Below are positions 1 through 6,424 of a stretch of DNA of 11,693 bases, one piece after another. Under the pieces are notes generated by a model, which was given only the letters and a program-made list of their open reading frames with translations, searched no databases and had not been told where the DNA came from. Numbering within the stretch: the first letter of the stretch is position 1; each line of letters begins with the position of its first letter. Source of the stretch: Desulfobacteraceae bacterium. Lineage in GTDB: Bacteria > Desulfobacterota > DSM-4660 > Desulfatiglandales > Desulfatiglandaceae. Location: assembly GCA_020349865.1 (NCBI GenBank), contig CP070700.1, positions 2,745,125 through 2,756,817 on the forward strand, in the 5' to 3' direction. A program made the position numbers and the translations under genes.

Positions 1-846
1 GGCCTGCCGGCCAGCATGACGATCGCTTCCGTTCCATTCTATCCTCAACAAGCTTATCAATGCGGCCCGGCAGCGCTTGCCATGCTACTTAACTGGAGCA
101 AGGCAAATGTGACTCCGCAAGAACTTGTCCCGGTGCTTTTCACGCCTGGTCGAAAAGGTACCATGCAACCGGCGTTAACAAGCGCCGCCCGCAGTCAGAA
201 CCGTTTAGCTTACCCCATCAAGGGTGTCGATGCGTTGCTGCAAGAGATCGCAGCCGGTCATCCGGTGATAGTTCTTCAAAACCTTGGATTTGGCTGGTTC
301 CCACGCTGGCATTACGCAGTGGTCCTTGGCTATGATTTCGCGAAAGAGACAGTCACCCTCCACTCAGGAAAACAATCACGACGAGTGATCAATTGGAAGC
401 TTTTTATACGAACCTGGAAGCGGGCTCAACATTGGGGTTTGGTGATCTTACCGACAACGCAGCTGCCCGCCAGCGCTGGTGAGATATCCTACCTTGAAGC
501 AGTGCTTGGCCTTGAACAGGCCGGACAGTGGGAGGGAGCCTTCAGGGCTTATACTGCAGCTCTCGAGCGATGGCACCATAGTTTAGGGGCTCTCATGGGA
601 CTGGGCAACAGTCACTACGCCATGGAGGATCTTATTAGGGCGGAACAGGCCTTCCGCCAAGCAACTGAATTCCATCCTCAAAGCGGAGCGGCTTTCAACA
701 ACTTAGCTCATGTGCTCGCAGAGCAGGGGCGTTACCACGAGGCCATACAAATGGCCCGCCGTGCTATATACCTCGGAGGAGCTAATGAATCCCTGTATCG
801 GCAAACCCTGTATGAAATCGAGTCATTACAATTCAGGAATCAATGA
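1..846 (+). CDS. PA2778-like C39-family cysteine peptidase with TPR tail (5' partial)
   Basis: The frame is open to the left edge of the window, so the true start and probable signal peptide lie outside; the ATG at 16 sits immediately before the conserved core (VPFYPQQ) and is probably internal. Counting from that ATG, a C39-like papain-fold domain covers about residues 5-147. It has the oxyanion Gln15 and catalytic Cys16 in QCGPAALA and a catalytic His99 in RWHYAVVLGYD, followed by LHSG, where the third active-site residue normally lies. Residues about 155-265 form TPR-like helices (ALMGLGNSHYAMEDLIRAEQAF, then AAFNNLAHVLAEQGRYHEAI). This order of domains matches the PA2778 family of putative exported cysteine peptidases, whose substrate I do not know. 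ABC-transporter C39 peptidases share the fold but lack the TPR tail. A remnant of a cell-wall hydrolase follows directly. Confidence 0.85.
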   Translation, partial: GLPASMTIASVPFYPQQAYQCGPAALAMLLNWSKANVTPQELVPVLFTPGRKGTMQPALTSAARSQNRLAYPIKGVDALLQEIAAGHPVIVLQNLGFGWFPRWHYAVVLGYDFAKETVTLHSGKQSRRVINWKLFIRTWKRAQHWGLVILPTTQLPASAGEISYLEAVLGLEQAGQWEGAFRAYTAALERWHHSLGALMGLGNSHYAMEDLIRAEQAFRQATEFHPQSGAAFNNLAHVLAEQGRYHEAIQMARRAIYLGGANESLYRQTLYEIESLQFRNQ

Positions 847-1116
847 CATGCAGTTTAGAAAAACATTTTCAAGGTCGAATTACCCCGTACTACTAAAAGG
901 CAGATTAAGCAAGGCATACCCATAAGACGGGATGAACTTCAAGCAGGAGATCTTGTTTTCTTTAAACCACCTACCTATCCTGACCATGTAGGTATCTATT
1001 TGAGCCGAGAGGCGTTTGTCCATGCCTCAAAAAACAAAGGCTTGACTATCTCGCAAATCGACCGGTATTATTGGGGCAGATACTACTGGGCCGCACGGCG
1101 CATTTTCTTGAGATAG
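847..1116 (+). pseudogene. NlpC/P60 peptidase remnant, N-terminal half lost
   Basis: From 859 to the TAG at 1114-1116 the same frame as the upstream gene encodes the C-terminal half of an NlpC/P60 endopeptidase, the family that cuts peptide stems of peptidoglycan. Recognisable pieces are VELPRTTKRQI, the block DELQAGDLVFFK, the catalytic His in PDHVGIYL, FVHAS and the end YYWAARRI. The part before this, normally carrying the catalytic Cys in a DCSG motif, is missing. A TGC AGT pair (Cys-Ser) at 849-854 lies in another frame at the expected place, followed by a stop in the main frame at 856-858, so the break falls at the active-site motif. There is no start codon or ribosome site for the fragment. 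I read it as a dead gene. A sequencing error could explain the frame change but not the missing N-terminus, because the preceding gene ends at 846. Confidence 0.75.
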
Positions 1117-1178
1117 CGGTGAAAACGTAAGTTACATCTGTATACATATGGGATAACATCTTTAAATAACTAAACAAC

Positions 1179-1346
1179 TTAGTCGCACAGTTGCTGGCCA
1201 TCCTCTCTGGCGATGATCTCTCCTTACGCACCGTGTAACCAACGCCACCAGTACTCATTGCAAGATACCTCGCTAAATCAGCAAGAGACACCCATGGCCA
1301 AGATAATCCGTTAGAGATTTTTTCAAAAAGCGATAAAGGACTTGAC
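1179..1346 (-). pseudogene. C-terminal remnant of a REP-associated (Y1-type) transposase, frameshifted
   Basis: On the minus strand, a frame open from about 1346 encodes a DnaA-like helix-turn-helix segment, VSLADLARYLAMSTGGVGYTV followed by RK. At about 1240 the homology moves to the neighbouring frame and continues as GEIIAREDGQQLCD before a TAA at 1179-1181. The join reads naturally as RKGEIIARE, a common end of RAYT-type transposases (Y1 HUH family, with a DnaA-like C-terminal helix-turn-helix). The whole N-terminal HUH nuclease domain, with its His-hydrophobe-His motif and tyrosine, is absent. The assignment rests on my recognition of the C-terminal pattern. Another DnaA-like DNA-binding protein is possible, but the gene is broken in either case. 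Confidence 0.6.
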
Positions 1347-1452
1347 TAATGTCTCTGATAACTTAAGATGAAAGTAATTATGAAAATGCATATAATCTTG
1401 CTCTTTTTGTAAGGGTGATATGTGCCGGTTGATAGCCTCATTAGGTCATCAT

Positions 1453-1485
1453 TCCATTTAAATCAAATGGAGCCCGGAATTGGGC
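1453..1485. repeat. Two adjacent short hairpins
   Basis: TCCATTT (1453-1459) pairs with AAATGGA (1465-1471) across a 5-base loop. Immediately after it, GCCC (1472-1475) pairs with GGGC (1482-1485). Both lie in non-coding DNA about 100 bases from the transposase remnant. No T-run follows, so they do not look like a terminator. Confidence 0.4.
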
Positions 1486-1935
1486 ACACATGATTATGAT
1501 GTCAAATCCATTCGGCAATGTTTTTCCGCCTCATTTAATGGTTCGAAGCTCCTCCCGTAAAAAGGGGCTGGAAAACTTTCAGCCACCGTGCTTTTGCATC
1601 GGCCTACCAAGCTATTTGCCTTCAAACGGTCAGCACGTGCCTTCCCGTTTTTGCCTTTGTTTAACTCCGATAGGAAGTCTGTGGAGCACTGCATTGCGCC
1701 ATAACCTAATTCCGAGGCCTTTGAAAAATGTCCAATTTTGGTCAAGGTCAAGGAAGGCAATAATTTTAACCGCAGGAATATATTGAATATTTCGAGGATT
1801 AAAATTTGAGCCTGACGCAGAGATTGGGCAAAAGGGGGCGTTTTGCAAAGGTCTCGTTCCAACACTGGGTAAGACCGGCTCTGACTCTTAAGCCTCCTAT
1901 CCTAGCAAACAGCGGCAAATGTCTTTGGATGGGTG

Positions 1936-2006
1936 TAATCTGACTAAAATATTGTGAAGACCAATATTTGAGGAGTGTTTTTTTAGTCCCCTGAGTGATC
2001 AGATTA
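1936..2006. repeat. Nested imperfect inverted repeat in the RRM gene leader
   Basis: The left arm TAATCTGACTAAAATATTG (1936-1954) finds its complement on the right in three separate blocks: CAATATTT (1962-1969), TTTAGTC (1982-1988) and TCAGATTA (1999-2006). This gives about 19 paired bases with two one-sided inserts of roughly 10-13 bases. The inner hairpin has 8 pairs and a 7-base loop. A further TAATCT at 2028-2033 could compete for AGATTA at 2001-2006. It lies 74 bases before the RRM start codon, so it may be a leader RNA structure, or else a degraded palindromic repeat. Confidence 0.45.
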
Positions 2007-2079
2007 ATGCACACATTTCTCACAAGTAATCTAACCAACAGAAACACGGCAAGATTTCTATATTAAAAAGGAGGTCAGA

Positions 2080-2376
2080 ATGAATATCTATGTAGGTAAT
2101 TTACCTTACCAGGTAACCGAAGAGGATTTGCGAAAGGCCTTTGAAGCGTTTGGGAGTGTCGAATCTGCTAAAATTATTATGGACATGTATAGTGGCAGAT
2201 CAAAAGGATTCGGATTCGTGGAAATGCCCGATGAAGGTGAAGCAAACTCCGCAATCGAAGGCCTGAACGGTAAAGATTTGAAGGGACGAACACTCAACGT
2301 TAGTAAAGCTCGTCCTCGCTCCGAAAGCCGTCGAGGTGGCAGACAAAGACGAGGTGGCGGACGTCGGTCCTATTAG
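2080..2376 (+). CDS. RRM-domain RNA-binding protein with RG-rich tail
   Basis: This 98-residue protein is a single RNA-recognition motif plus a basic tail. RNP2 is IYVGNL at residues 3-8 and RNP1 is KGFGFVEM at 42-49, the two strands that hold single-stranded RNA through their aromatic side chains. Residues 79-98 are rich in Arg and Gly (RRGGRQRRGGGRR). The layout matches the small RNA-binding proteins of cyanobacteria (Rbp) and many Desulfobacterota. In cyanobacteria several are cold-induced and act as RNA chaperones; that role is only an inference here. A strong ribosome site, AAGGAGG at 2068-2074, lies five bases before the ATG and fixes the start. No clear terminator separates it from the prolyl isomerase 171 bases downstream, so readthrough is possible. 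Its leader contains a nested hairpin. Confidence 0.93.
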   Translation: MNIYVGNLPYQVTEEDLRKAFEAFGSVESAKIIMDMYSGRSKGFGFVEMPDEGEANSAIEGLNGKDLKGRTLNVSKARPRSESRRGGRQRRGGGRRSY

Positions 2377-2447
2377 GAGTCAGCCACCTATAACCTTCAA
2401 CTCGTCTGCCGATTTAGAAGCTTACTCACAAACTAACCTAATTGACT

Positions 2448-2463
2448 GCGGCCTGAAGGCAGC
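2448..2463 (+). terminator. Weak hairpin after the RRM gene
   Basis: GC plus GCC (2448-2453, with one mismatch) pairs with GGC plus GC (2458-2463) around TGAA. The bases after it are not a T-run (ACCTCTTAAAAAG), so it may slow transcription or be meaningless rather than act as an intrinsic terminator. Confidence 0.2.
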
Positions 2464-2547
2464 ACCTCTTAAAAAGTATGAAGGTGACGAGAGGAACTCC
2501 GTCGGTCGATTGGATATTGTTTTTTATTTTATAAAGGAGACCTATGA

Positions 2548-3546
2548 ATGCATACTAAACGTAGAAGATACTTTCGGGTGTCAGTAACGGCCATCGCTCT
2601 GACATGTATTTCTTTATCCGCAGTGGCATCAGAAAAGCAGGCTTCTGAGAGTAGAGTTGCGGTTGTTAACGGGTCAGTGATTACCCAGAAGGATTTGGAC
2701 AGGGAGCTGAGCGTTGTACAGCAACAGTTCTTGAGCCAAGGAAAGTTTCTTAGTGATTCCCAGCTACTGGAAATGAAAAAGAACGTCCTTGAAAACCTCA
2801 TCAACGTGGAGTTACTTTACCAGGAAGCTGAAAGTCAGGGAACGAAAGTTAGTGACGAGGCTATCGATAAACAATTGGGAACGGTAAAAGCTCGATTTCC
2901 CAATGAGGATGAATTCAAGGCTGCTTTAAACAAGATGAATCTGTCTGTGGCCGACTTGAGATCTCAGATTAACAGAGGTCTATCTGTTCAACAATTCATC
3001 GATAAGAAATTTGCACAAAAGGTTACCATTTCTGACAAAGAGACCCTGGTTTACTATGATGCCAACCCGAATTCTTTCAAGCGACCTGAACAGGTAAGAG
3101 CCAGGCACATCCTGATTAAGGTTGACTCCAAGGCCGATGAATCCCAGAAAGCTGCTGCGCGCAAAAAGATTGAAAATATTCGGCAGAAGGTGGAAAACGG
3201 TGAGGATTTTGCGGCCCTTGCCAAAGAATTTTCCGAAGGTCCCAGCGGTGCCAAGGGGGGAGATTTAGGCTACTTTAGAAGGGGACAAATGGTGAAACCC
3301 TTTGAAGAAGCGGCTTTTTCTTTAAAACCAGACGAGATGAGTGATATCGTCGAGACCAGTTTCGGGTATCACCTCATTAAGTCCGTCGACAAAAAACCCG
3401 AGAGCACGATCGCGTATGAGGACATCAAAGACAAGCTTCAAGAACATCTAAAGCAGAATAAAGTTCGGGAGCAAGTAAATCTACACATCGAGGATTTGAA
3501 AGGAAAGGCAAAAGTGGATCGATTTCTAAAGGAAAATCCACAATAA
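2548..3546 (+). CDS. Secreted PpiC/parvulin-type peptidyl-prolyl isomerase (SurA/PrsA-like)
   Basis: This 332-residue chaperone-isomerase helps fold or escort proteins after export. Residues 1-27 form a Sec signal peptide: a basic start (KRRRYFR), a hydrophobic core and a likely cut after Ala-Val-Ala27. No good lipobox surrounds Cys20, so a soluble periplasmic form is more likely than a lipoprotein. Residues about 35-165 are a SurA_N-like helical region opening with [18 protein letters not shown]. The parvulin rotamase domain spans about 181-280, with ARHILIK (His187), [15 protein letters not shown], and a second conserved His275 in FGYHLIK. A helical C-terminal segment follows. SurA normally has two rotamase domains; this protein has one, as in PrsA and the PpiC-like proteins of Desulfobacterota. 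AAAGGAGA at 2533-2540, seven bases upstream, selects ATG 2548 over the out-of-frame ATG at 2544. Confidence 0.92.
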   Translation: MHTKRRRYFRVSVTAIALTCISLSAVASEKQASESRVAVVNGSVITQKDLDRELSVVQQQFLSQGKFLSDSQLLEMKKNVLENLINVELLYQEAESQGTKVSDEAIDKQLGTVKARFPNEDEFKAALNKMNLSVADLRSQINRGLSVQQFIDKKFAQKVTISDKETLVYYDANPNSFKRPEQVRARHILIKVDSKADESQKAAARKKIENIRQKVENGEDFAALAKEFSEGPSGAKGGDLGYFRRGQMVKPFEEAAFSLKPDEMSDIVETSFGYHLIKSVDKKPESTIAYEDIKDKLQEHLKQNKVREQVNLHIEDLKGKAKVDRFLKENPQ

Positions 3547-3567
3547 CAGACACTTTACCTAATACGC

Positions 3568-3594
3568 GTTCAAATGTGACGGCATTTTTTGAAC
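3568..3594. repeat. Inverted repeat after the prolyl isomerase gene
   Basis: GTTCAAA (3568-3574) and TTTGAAC (3588-3594) are exact complements separated by 13 bases, 21 bases past the stop codon. No T-run follows immediately (there is one at about 3609), so it is at best a poor terminator. It may instead protect the 3' end of the message. Confidence 0.35.
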
Positions 3595-3713
3595 CTCTAC
3601 CCTGATTCGATTTTTTAAAAACATCGTAACATTTTAGCGCTTTGAAAATAGTGCAAAAAGGGAGATAATCCGATGATGATTTTTTCAAGGCGCAGAACTG
3701 TTACAAAATATCA

Positions 3714-3750
3714 ATGCTGGTATTCCGGGGCTCTGATTAAACTCCAGCAT
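3714..3750. promoter_or_regulatory. Inverted repeat upstream of the metallo-hydrolase gene
   Basis: ATGCTGG (3714-3720) and CCAGCAT (3744-3750) are exact complements with a 23-base spacer, ending 81 bases before the ATG at 3832. It could be a paired operator or a leader hairpin. I see no convincing promoter beside it to decide. Confidence 0.3.
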
Positions 3751-3831
3751 ACTGTTATTCAATGGATACATTTAACAACACCAATTTATTAGGCATTCCA
3801 AATTATAACAGCGAAACCAAGGAGGTGCCAA

Positions 3832-4566
3832 ATGGCTAAATTATTTGGGTTAGTCAATCTGTTAGTTGCATTTTCTGCGTTTACTGCCTTTGCCCAAGAA
3901 CTTGAAGCGGATACCATAGAGACATCCGCCGGTGATTTGAAAATCACATTTATAGGCCATGGTACCCTGATGTTTACCTTTGGCGGTAAGGTCATCCATA
4001 TTGATCCTTGGAGTAGGTTGGCCGACTATTCCAAAATGCCGAAAGCCGATATTATTCTACTGACCCACGAGCACCGTGACCACCTTGACCTGAAAGCGTT
4101 AGAGCCAATCCGTACTGAGAAAAGCGTACTGGTGCTAACTGAAGCCTGCGCAAGCCATGTTAAAGGTGGTATCGTAATGAAAAATGGAGATGTAAAGACA
4201 GTTGGAGGACTGAAAATAGAGGCTGTGCCAGCTTATAACATCGTCCATATGCGCAGCGAAGGCGTGCCTTTCCATCCAAAGGGTGCGGGCAACGGCTATG
4301 TGATTACCTTTGGCGACAAGAGGGTTTATGTGGCCGGTGACACCGAAAACACTCCGGAAATGAAAGGACTAACGGGGATTGACATTGCATTCTTGCCCAT
4401 GAACCTGCCGTACACGATGACGCCGGAGATGGTGGCTGATGCCGCGAGGGCTTTCAAACCGAAAATCCTTTACCCCTATCACTACGGAAATACTGATACA
4501 TCAAAGATTGCGGGTTTACTAAAAGACATGAGTGAAGTAGAGGTGAGAATCCGGAAGATGAAGTAA
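3832..4566 (+). CDS. Exported metallo-beta-lactamase-fold hydrolase (UlaG-like)
   Basis: This 244-residue protein begins with a Sec signal peptide whose likely cut is after Ala-Phe-Ala21, so it probably acts outside the cytoplasm. The mature part has the compact metallo-beta-lactamase fold of the UlaG/L-ascorbate-6-phosphate lactonase-like group: IGHGTLMF near residue 41, IHIDPW at 55-60, the metal motif THEHRDH (His79, His81, Asp83, His84), a possible ligand His139, AGDTE with Asp170, and His217 in YPYHYGN. These residues would bind two metal ions, usually zinc, for hydrolysis. The true substrate cannot be read from the sequence; UlaG itself is cytoplasmic, so the exported form suggests a different one. 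The start is fixed by AAGGAGG nine bases or fewer upstream. It stands alone, with about 290 bases of non-coding DNA on either side. Confidence 0.9.
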   Translation: MAKLFGLVNLLVAFSAFTAFAQELEADTIETSAGDLKITFIGHGTLMFTFGGKVIHIDPWSRLADYSKMPKADIILLTHEHRDHLDLKALEPIRTEKSVLVLTEACASHVKGGIVMKNGDVKTVGGLKIEAVPAYNIVHMRSEGVPFHPKGAGNGYVITFGDKRVYVAGDTENTPEMKGLTGIDIAFLPMNLPYTMTPEMVADAARAFKPKILYPYHYGNTDTSKIAGLLKDMSEVEVRIRKMK

Positions 4567-4703
4567 AAGGCTTAGTCGGCCTGTTAGAGGGGTATGGCAA
4601 GCTAATCTGTATTCTTACGGCTTGAAGGAGTGGTCATAATTGACATACAGCCAGCATTTTCCATCACCCCTCCCTAAAAACTGGTTTTCTATAAAAAAAT
4701 TAC

Positions 4704-4731
4704 TTGATTTTACCTAAACACAGGTTATCAT
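4704..4731 (+). promoter_or_regulatory. Candidate sigma-70 promoter of the cold-shock gene
   Basis: TTGATT (4704-4709) and TATCAT (4726-4731) are 16 bases apart and match the housekeeping consensus at 4 of 6 and 5 of 6 positions. Transcription from about 4738 would give a leader of roughly 120 bases, similar to the long structured leaders of cspA-type genes. Confidence 0.4.
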
Positions 4732-4860
4732 TGTATTTACTAATAAAGGACTGCGCTTTTATTGGTAGTGTGGTTTCGTTCTGATGGAAAGATCCATTTG
4801 TCAAAAGTGGCAACCTGAAGTTTGGGACCATGAGAATTTATTTGAAAGGAGGATGTCACT

Positions 4861-5061
4861 ATGGCAAATGGGACCGTAAAGTGGTTCAGTGACCAAAAGG
4901 GGTACGGCTTTATTGAGCAAGAAGATGGTCCTGACGTATTTGTTCATTATTCGGGAATCAATGGGGACGGCTTCAAAGCTCTCAGAGAAGGCGACCAGGT
5001 CACCTTTGAGATAGAGCAAGGCAAAAAAGGCCCTGCCGCAGTAAATGTCACTATAGTTTAG
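4861..5061 (+). CDS. Cold-shock domain protein (CspA family)
   Basis: This 66-residue protein is one complete cold-shock domain, a five-stranded beta barrel that binds single-stranded RNA and DNA and melts secondary structure in messages. RNP1 is KGYGFIEQ at residues 13-20 and RNP2 is DVFVHY at 25-30. The start ANGTVKWF and the end [10 protein letters not shown] are typical of the family, and the length is standard. AAAGGAGG at 4845-4852 lies eight bases before the ATG. It is a single-gene unit: its own promoter candidate, a leader of about 120 bases and a strong terminator. Whether it is cold-induced or constitutive cannot be told from the coding sequence; many bacteria carry several copies with different behaviour. 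Confidence 0.96.
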   Translation: MANGTVKWFSDQKGYGFIEQEDGPDVFVHYSGINGDGFKALREGDQVTFEIEQGKKGPAAVNVTIV

Positions 5062-5083
5062 CTCGATATTATATCCGGAAAAC

Positions 5084-5126
5084 AGGCATTCCATGGAATT
5101 ACGATGGAGTGCCTTTTTTTATTTTT
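5084..5126 (+). terminator. Intrinsic terminator of the cold-shock gene
   Basis: AGGCATTCCA (5084-5093) pairs over ten positions, including one T-G wobble, with TGGAGTGCCT (5105-5114). The stem runs straight into TTTTTTT and then ATTTTT. It starts 22 bases after the stop codon and has every mark of a Rho-independent terminator. Confidence 0.9.
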
Positions 5127-5165
5127 CTCTTTCTGCTGCCAAATCGTGGGCGAATCAGACCATAA

Positions 5166-5212
5166 CCGCAGTCGCACTGCGGAGGCCTTCCTCAGCCGAA
5201 GGGTAGTTTTTT
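5166..5212 (+). terminator. Tandem hairpins ending in a T-run
   Basis: CCGCAGT (5166-5172) pairs with ACTGCGG (5176-5182) around CGC. Three bases later CCTTC (5186-5190) pairs with GAAGG (5198-5202), followed by GTAG and six T at 5207-5212. It is either a backup terminator for the cold-shock gene or the 3' end of a small RNA starting after 5126. The first stem is also symmetrical enough to work for minus-strand transcripts. Confidence 0.5.
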
Positions 5213-5328
5213 ACATGAAATAGGGCGAAAAGAGGGCGGTAAAATTAGCGAACTTACTTTCTTAGGCGGCTTTTAGCCCGACGGGACTTTGGGCACAATG
5301 TTTTAACAAAATAACCGACCTCCTCAGA

Positions 5329-5457
5329 TTACTTTGTTTTGGTGGCTTTATCCTTATCAATCTCAGTGTGTATGCTCTGTAGACAGAGCCTTACATCCCC
5401 TCTCATACAAATGCTGCATTGTTCTTTAAGTAAACCGTGTTTACATCTATTTATCAT
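5329..5457 (-). CDS. Small CxHx6CxxC (zinc-ribbon-like) protein
   Basis: This 42-residue protein begins MINRCKHGLLKEQCSIC. Cys5, His7, Cys14 and Cys17 form a C-X-H-X6-C-X2-C pattern, a plausible site for one zinc ion, followed by a polar tail ending DKDKATKTK. I have the impression that CxHGL(x)nCxxC segments recur in short hypothetical proteins of Desulfobacterota, but I know of no assigned function. AAAGGA (complement 5466-5471) lies eight bases before this ATG, which is why I chose it over the ATG six bases upstream (5463), where the spacing would be only two bases. The frame stays open further upstream (to 5538) but has no better start. It has no same-strand neighbour; the gene sits between the cold-shock terminators and the hairpin at 5528-5549. 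Real or not is best settled by conservation. Confidence 0.55.
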   Translation of the reverse strand: MINRCKHGLLKEQCSICMRGDVRLCLQSIHTEIDKDKATKTK

Positions 5458-5527
5458 GAACATTTTCCTTTCTAACTTGAGACATCTTCGAGATATTCCC
5501 AGCAGATAAAACAGCTTACAAGCAAAT

Positions 5528-5552
5528 AACCAGGCCAAATGACCTGGTTTTC
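5528..5552 (+). terminator. Hairpin with short T-run
   Basis: AACCAGG (5528-5534) pairs perfectly with CCTGGTT (5543-5549) around an 8-base loop and is followed by TTTCTGG, giving a run of about five T on the plus strand. It would end a plus-strand transcript, although no plus-strand gene lies before it. On the minus strand it sits 71 bases upstream of the small CxHx6CxxC gene and could be part of that leader. Confidence 0.4.
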
Positions 5553-5729
5553 TGGATGGGCACTATGTATTTTTTGAAGTGTTCTAATATAGAGATAACA
5601 TCCACGTTGTCAAGACATGAATTTGAACAGCCAACGATTTTTATGATTTTCCCTCCTTTTGTGCTGAAATTTTTCCATTATTATCAGTATAGCGCTTTAA
5701 AGAAAACCATTTTTCGATTATCAGCCCTT

Positions 5730-5758
5730 TTGGCATTTGTTTCAAATAGGTAAATTAT
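5730..5758 (+). promoter_or_regulatory. Candidate promoter of the pseudopilin-kinase unit
   Basis: TTGGCA (5730-5735) and AATTAT (5753-5758) are separated by exactly 17 bases and match the sigma-70 consensus at 5 of 6 and 4 of 6 positions. In such AT-rich DNA chance matches are common. The resulting leader would be about 125 bases long. Confidence 0.3.
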
Positions 5759-5794
5759 TGCTTCCTTAAGATATCCTAATTTTTTTTCAAAAAA

Positions 5795-5866
5795 GGCCGA
5801 TAACACAAGTGAAACCCAAATGATTTAGCAAGGTCATTCATTCAAGATCTTTTGCCGTTATCAGGC
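5795..5866. repeat. Imperfect inverted repeat ahead of the pseudopilin gene
   Basis: GGCCGATAAC (5795-5804) and GTTATCAGGC (5857-5866) are complementary at eight of ten positions, including all six of GATAAC/GTTATC. The 52-base interval contains the palindrome AAGATCTT. It ends 22 bases before the putative TTG start and may be a leader structure. Confidence 0.3.
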
Positions 5867-5888
5867 ATGACAAAATGGGGTAACTTCA

Positions 5889-6410
5889 TTGGCCCTTATC
5901 TTTTTCAAACACCTATCTTATTGTAATTTCAGTCCATTTTTTCGGTTGGTTACCAAAGATGGAAAAAAGCGTGGTGTTGGGTTTACCCTTGTTGAAATGC
6001 TCACTGTCATTGCCATACTGGGGACTCTTTCCAGTATTGCGGTCCCTGCTTACTCAAGATACGTCGAAAGAACAAGAATAACTGCATGCATAGCGGAAAT
6101 CCGTATGCTGGAGAGAGGCATTTTTGGATACGAGGGTGCAAATGGAAACCTGCCAAATAACCTGAATAACATAGGACTTGGAAATGTTCTCGATCCCTGG
6201 GGCAATCCCTACCAATATTTACCTGTAGCCGGGACTCCACAAGGTCAACTGCGGAAGGACCGTTTTCTGGTACCATTGAATTCCGACTTTGACCTTTACA
6301 GCATGGGAAAAGACGGAATAAGTCTGCCACCTCTTACAGCTCACGCCAGCCATGATGATATCCTTCGCGCGAACGATGGAGGATACGTCGGTTTAGCTTC
6401 AGAATATTGA
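5889..6410 (+). CDS. GspG-like type II secretion / type IV pilus-family pseudopilin
   Basis: This 173-residue protein carries a class III (prepilin) signal: basic GKKRGVG, then FTLVEM, with cleavage expected between Gly31 and Phe32 by the prepilin peptidase and the conserved Glu at +5 (Glu36). A hydrophobic helix of about 20 residues follows (VIAILGTLSSIAVPAYSRY). The C-terminal part has the GspG signature: DPWGNPYQY, then SDFDLYSMGKDG and DDILRANDGGY, whose acidic residues bind calcium in known GspG structures. The start is uncertain. No ATG is in frame after the stop at 5868; TTG 5889 has only a weak GGGG upstream, while TTG 5946 would give a normal 12-residue leader but no ribosome site. 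No other secretion or pilus gene is in view, so it is an orphan here. The kinase gene begins within 15 bases of its stop, which suggests cotranscription. Confidence 0.82.
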   Translation: MALIFFKHLSYCNFSPFFRLVTKDGKKRGVGFTLVEMLTVIAILGTLSSIAVPAYSRYVERTRITACIAEIRMLERGIFGYEGANGNLPNNLNNIGLGNVLDPWGNPYQYLPVAGTPQGQLRKDRFLVPLNSDFDLYSMGKDGISLPPLTAHASHDDILRANDGGYVGLASEY

Positions 6411-6424
6411 TTGACGTGCATATT

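Larger units (their letters stand above)
1117..2079. other. Gene-poor stretch with gene debris and hairpins
   Basis: No intact gene is supported here. It holds the transposase remnant (complement 1179-1346), two adjacent hairpins at 1453-1485, an AT-rich block around 1700-1830, and a nested hairpin at 1936-2006 ahead of the RRM gene. Three overlapping open frames on the two strands between 1490 and 1865 lack ribosome sites and recognisable protein motifs, so I did not call them. The stretch looks like decayed accessory DNA plus the leader of the downstream gene. Confidence 0.6.
5553..5888. other. AT-rich non-coding stretch before the pseudopilin gene
   Basis: A frame on the plus strand at 5556-5753 is open, but it has no ribosome site, is rich in Phe and Ile as expected of AT-rich non-coding DNA, and resembles nothing I know. 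The stretch contains a candidate promoter at 5730-5758, a T8-C-A6 near-palindrome at about 5781-5794, and an imperfect inverted repeat (5795-5804 with 5857-5866). Confidence 0.5.

Noticed and set aside
710..925. 71-residue frame spanning the peptidase end and the NlpC/P60 remnant
   Set aside because: It is out of frame with both recognised coding segments.
1494..1865. 123-residue open frame on the minus strand
   Set aside because: No ribosome site and no recognisable motif; two other frames overlap it in the same non-coding block.
5213..5330. c-di-GMP (GEMM) riboswitch ahead of the pseudopilin, considered because GC-rich stems precede a pilin-type gene
   Set aside because: The conserved GCAAA/ACGCAAAGC elements are not present on either strand, and the distance to the pseudopilin is over 500 bases.
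5556..5753. 65-residue open frame on the plus strand
   Set aside because: Composition is that of AT-rich non-coding DNA, there is no ribosome site, and it overlaps a candidate promoter.
6407..6424. TTG start for the kinase overlapping the pseudopilin stop
   Set aside because: Adds six residues with no family support; ATG 6425 gives a natural basic N-terminus. Kept only as an alternative.
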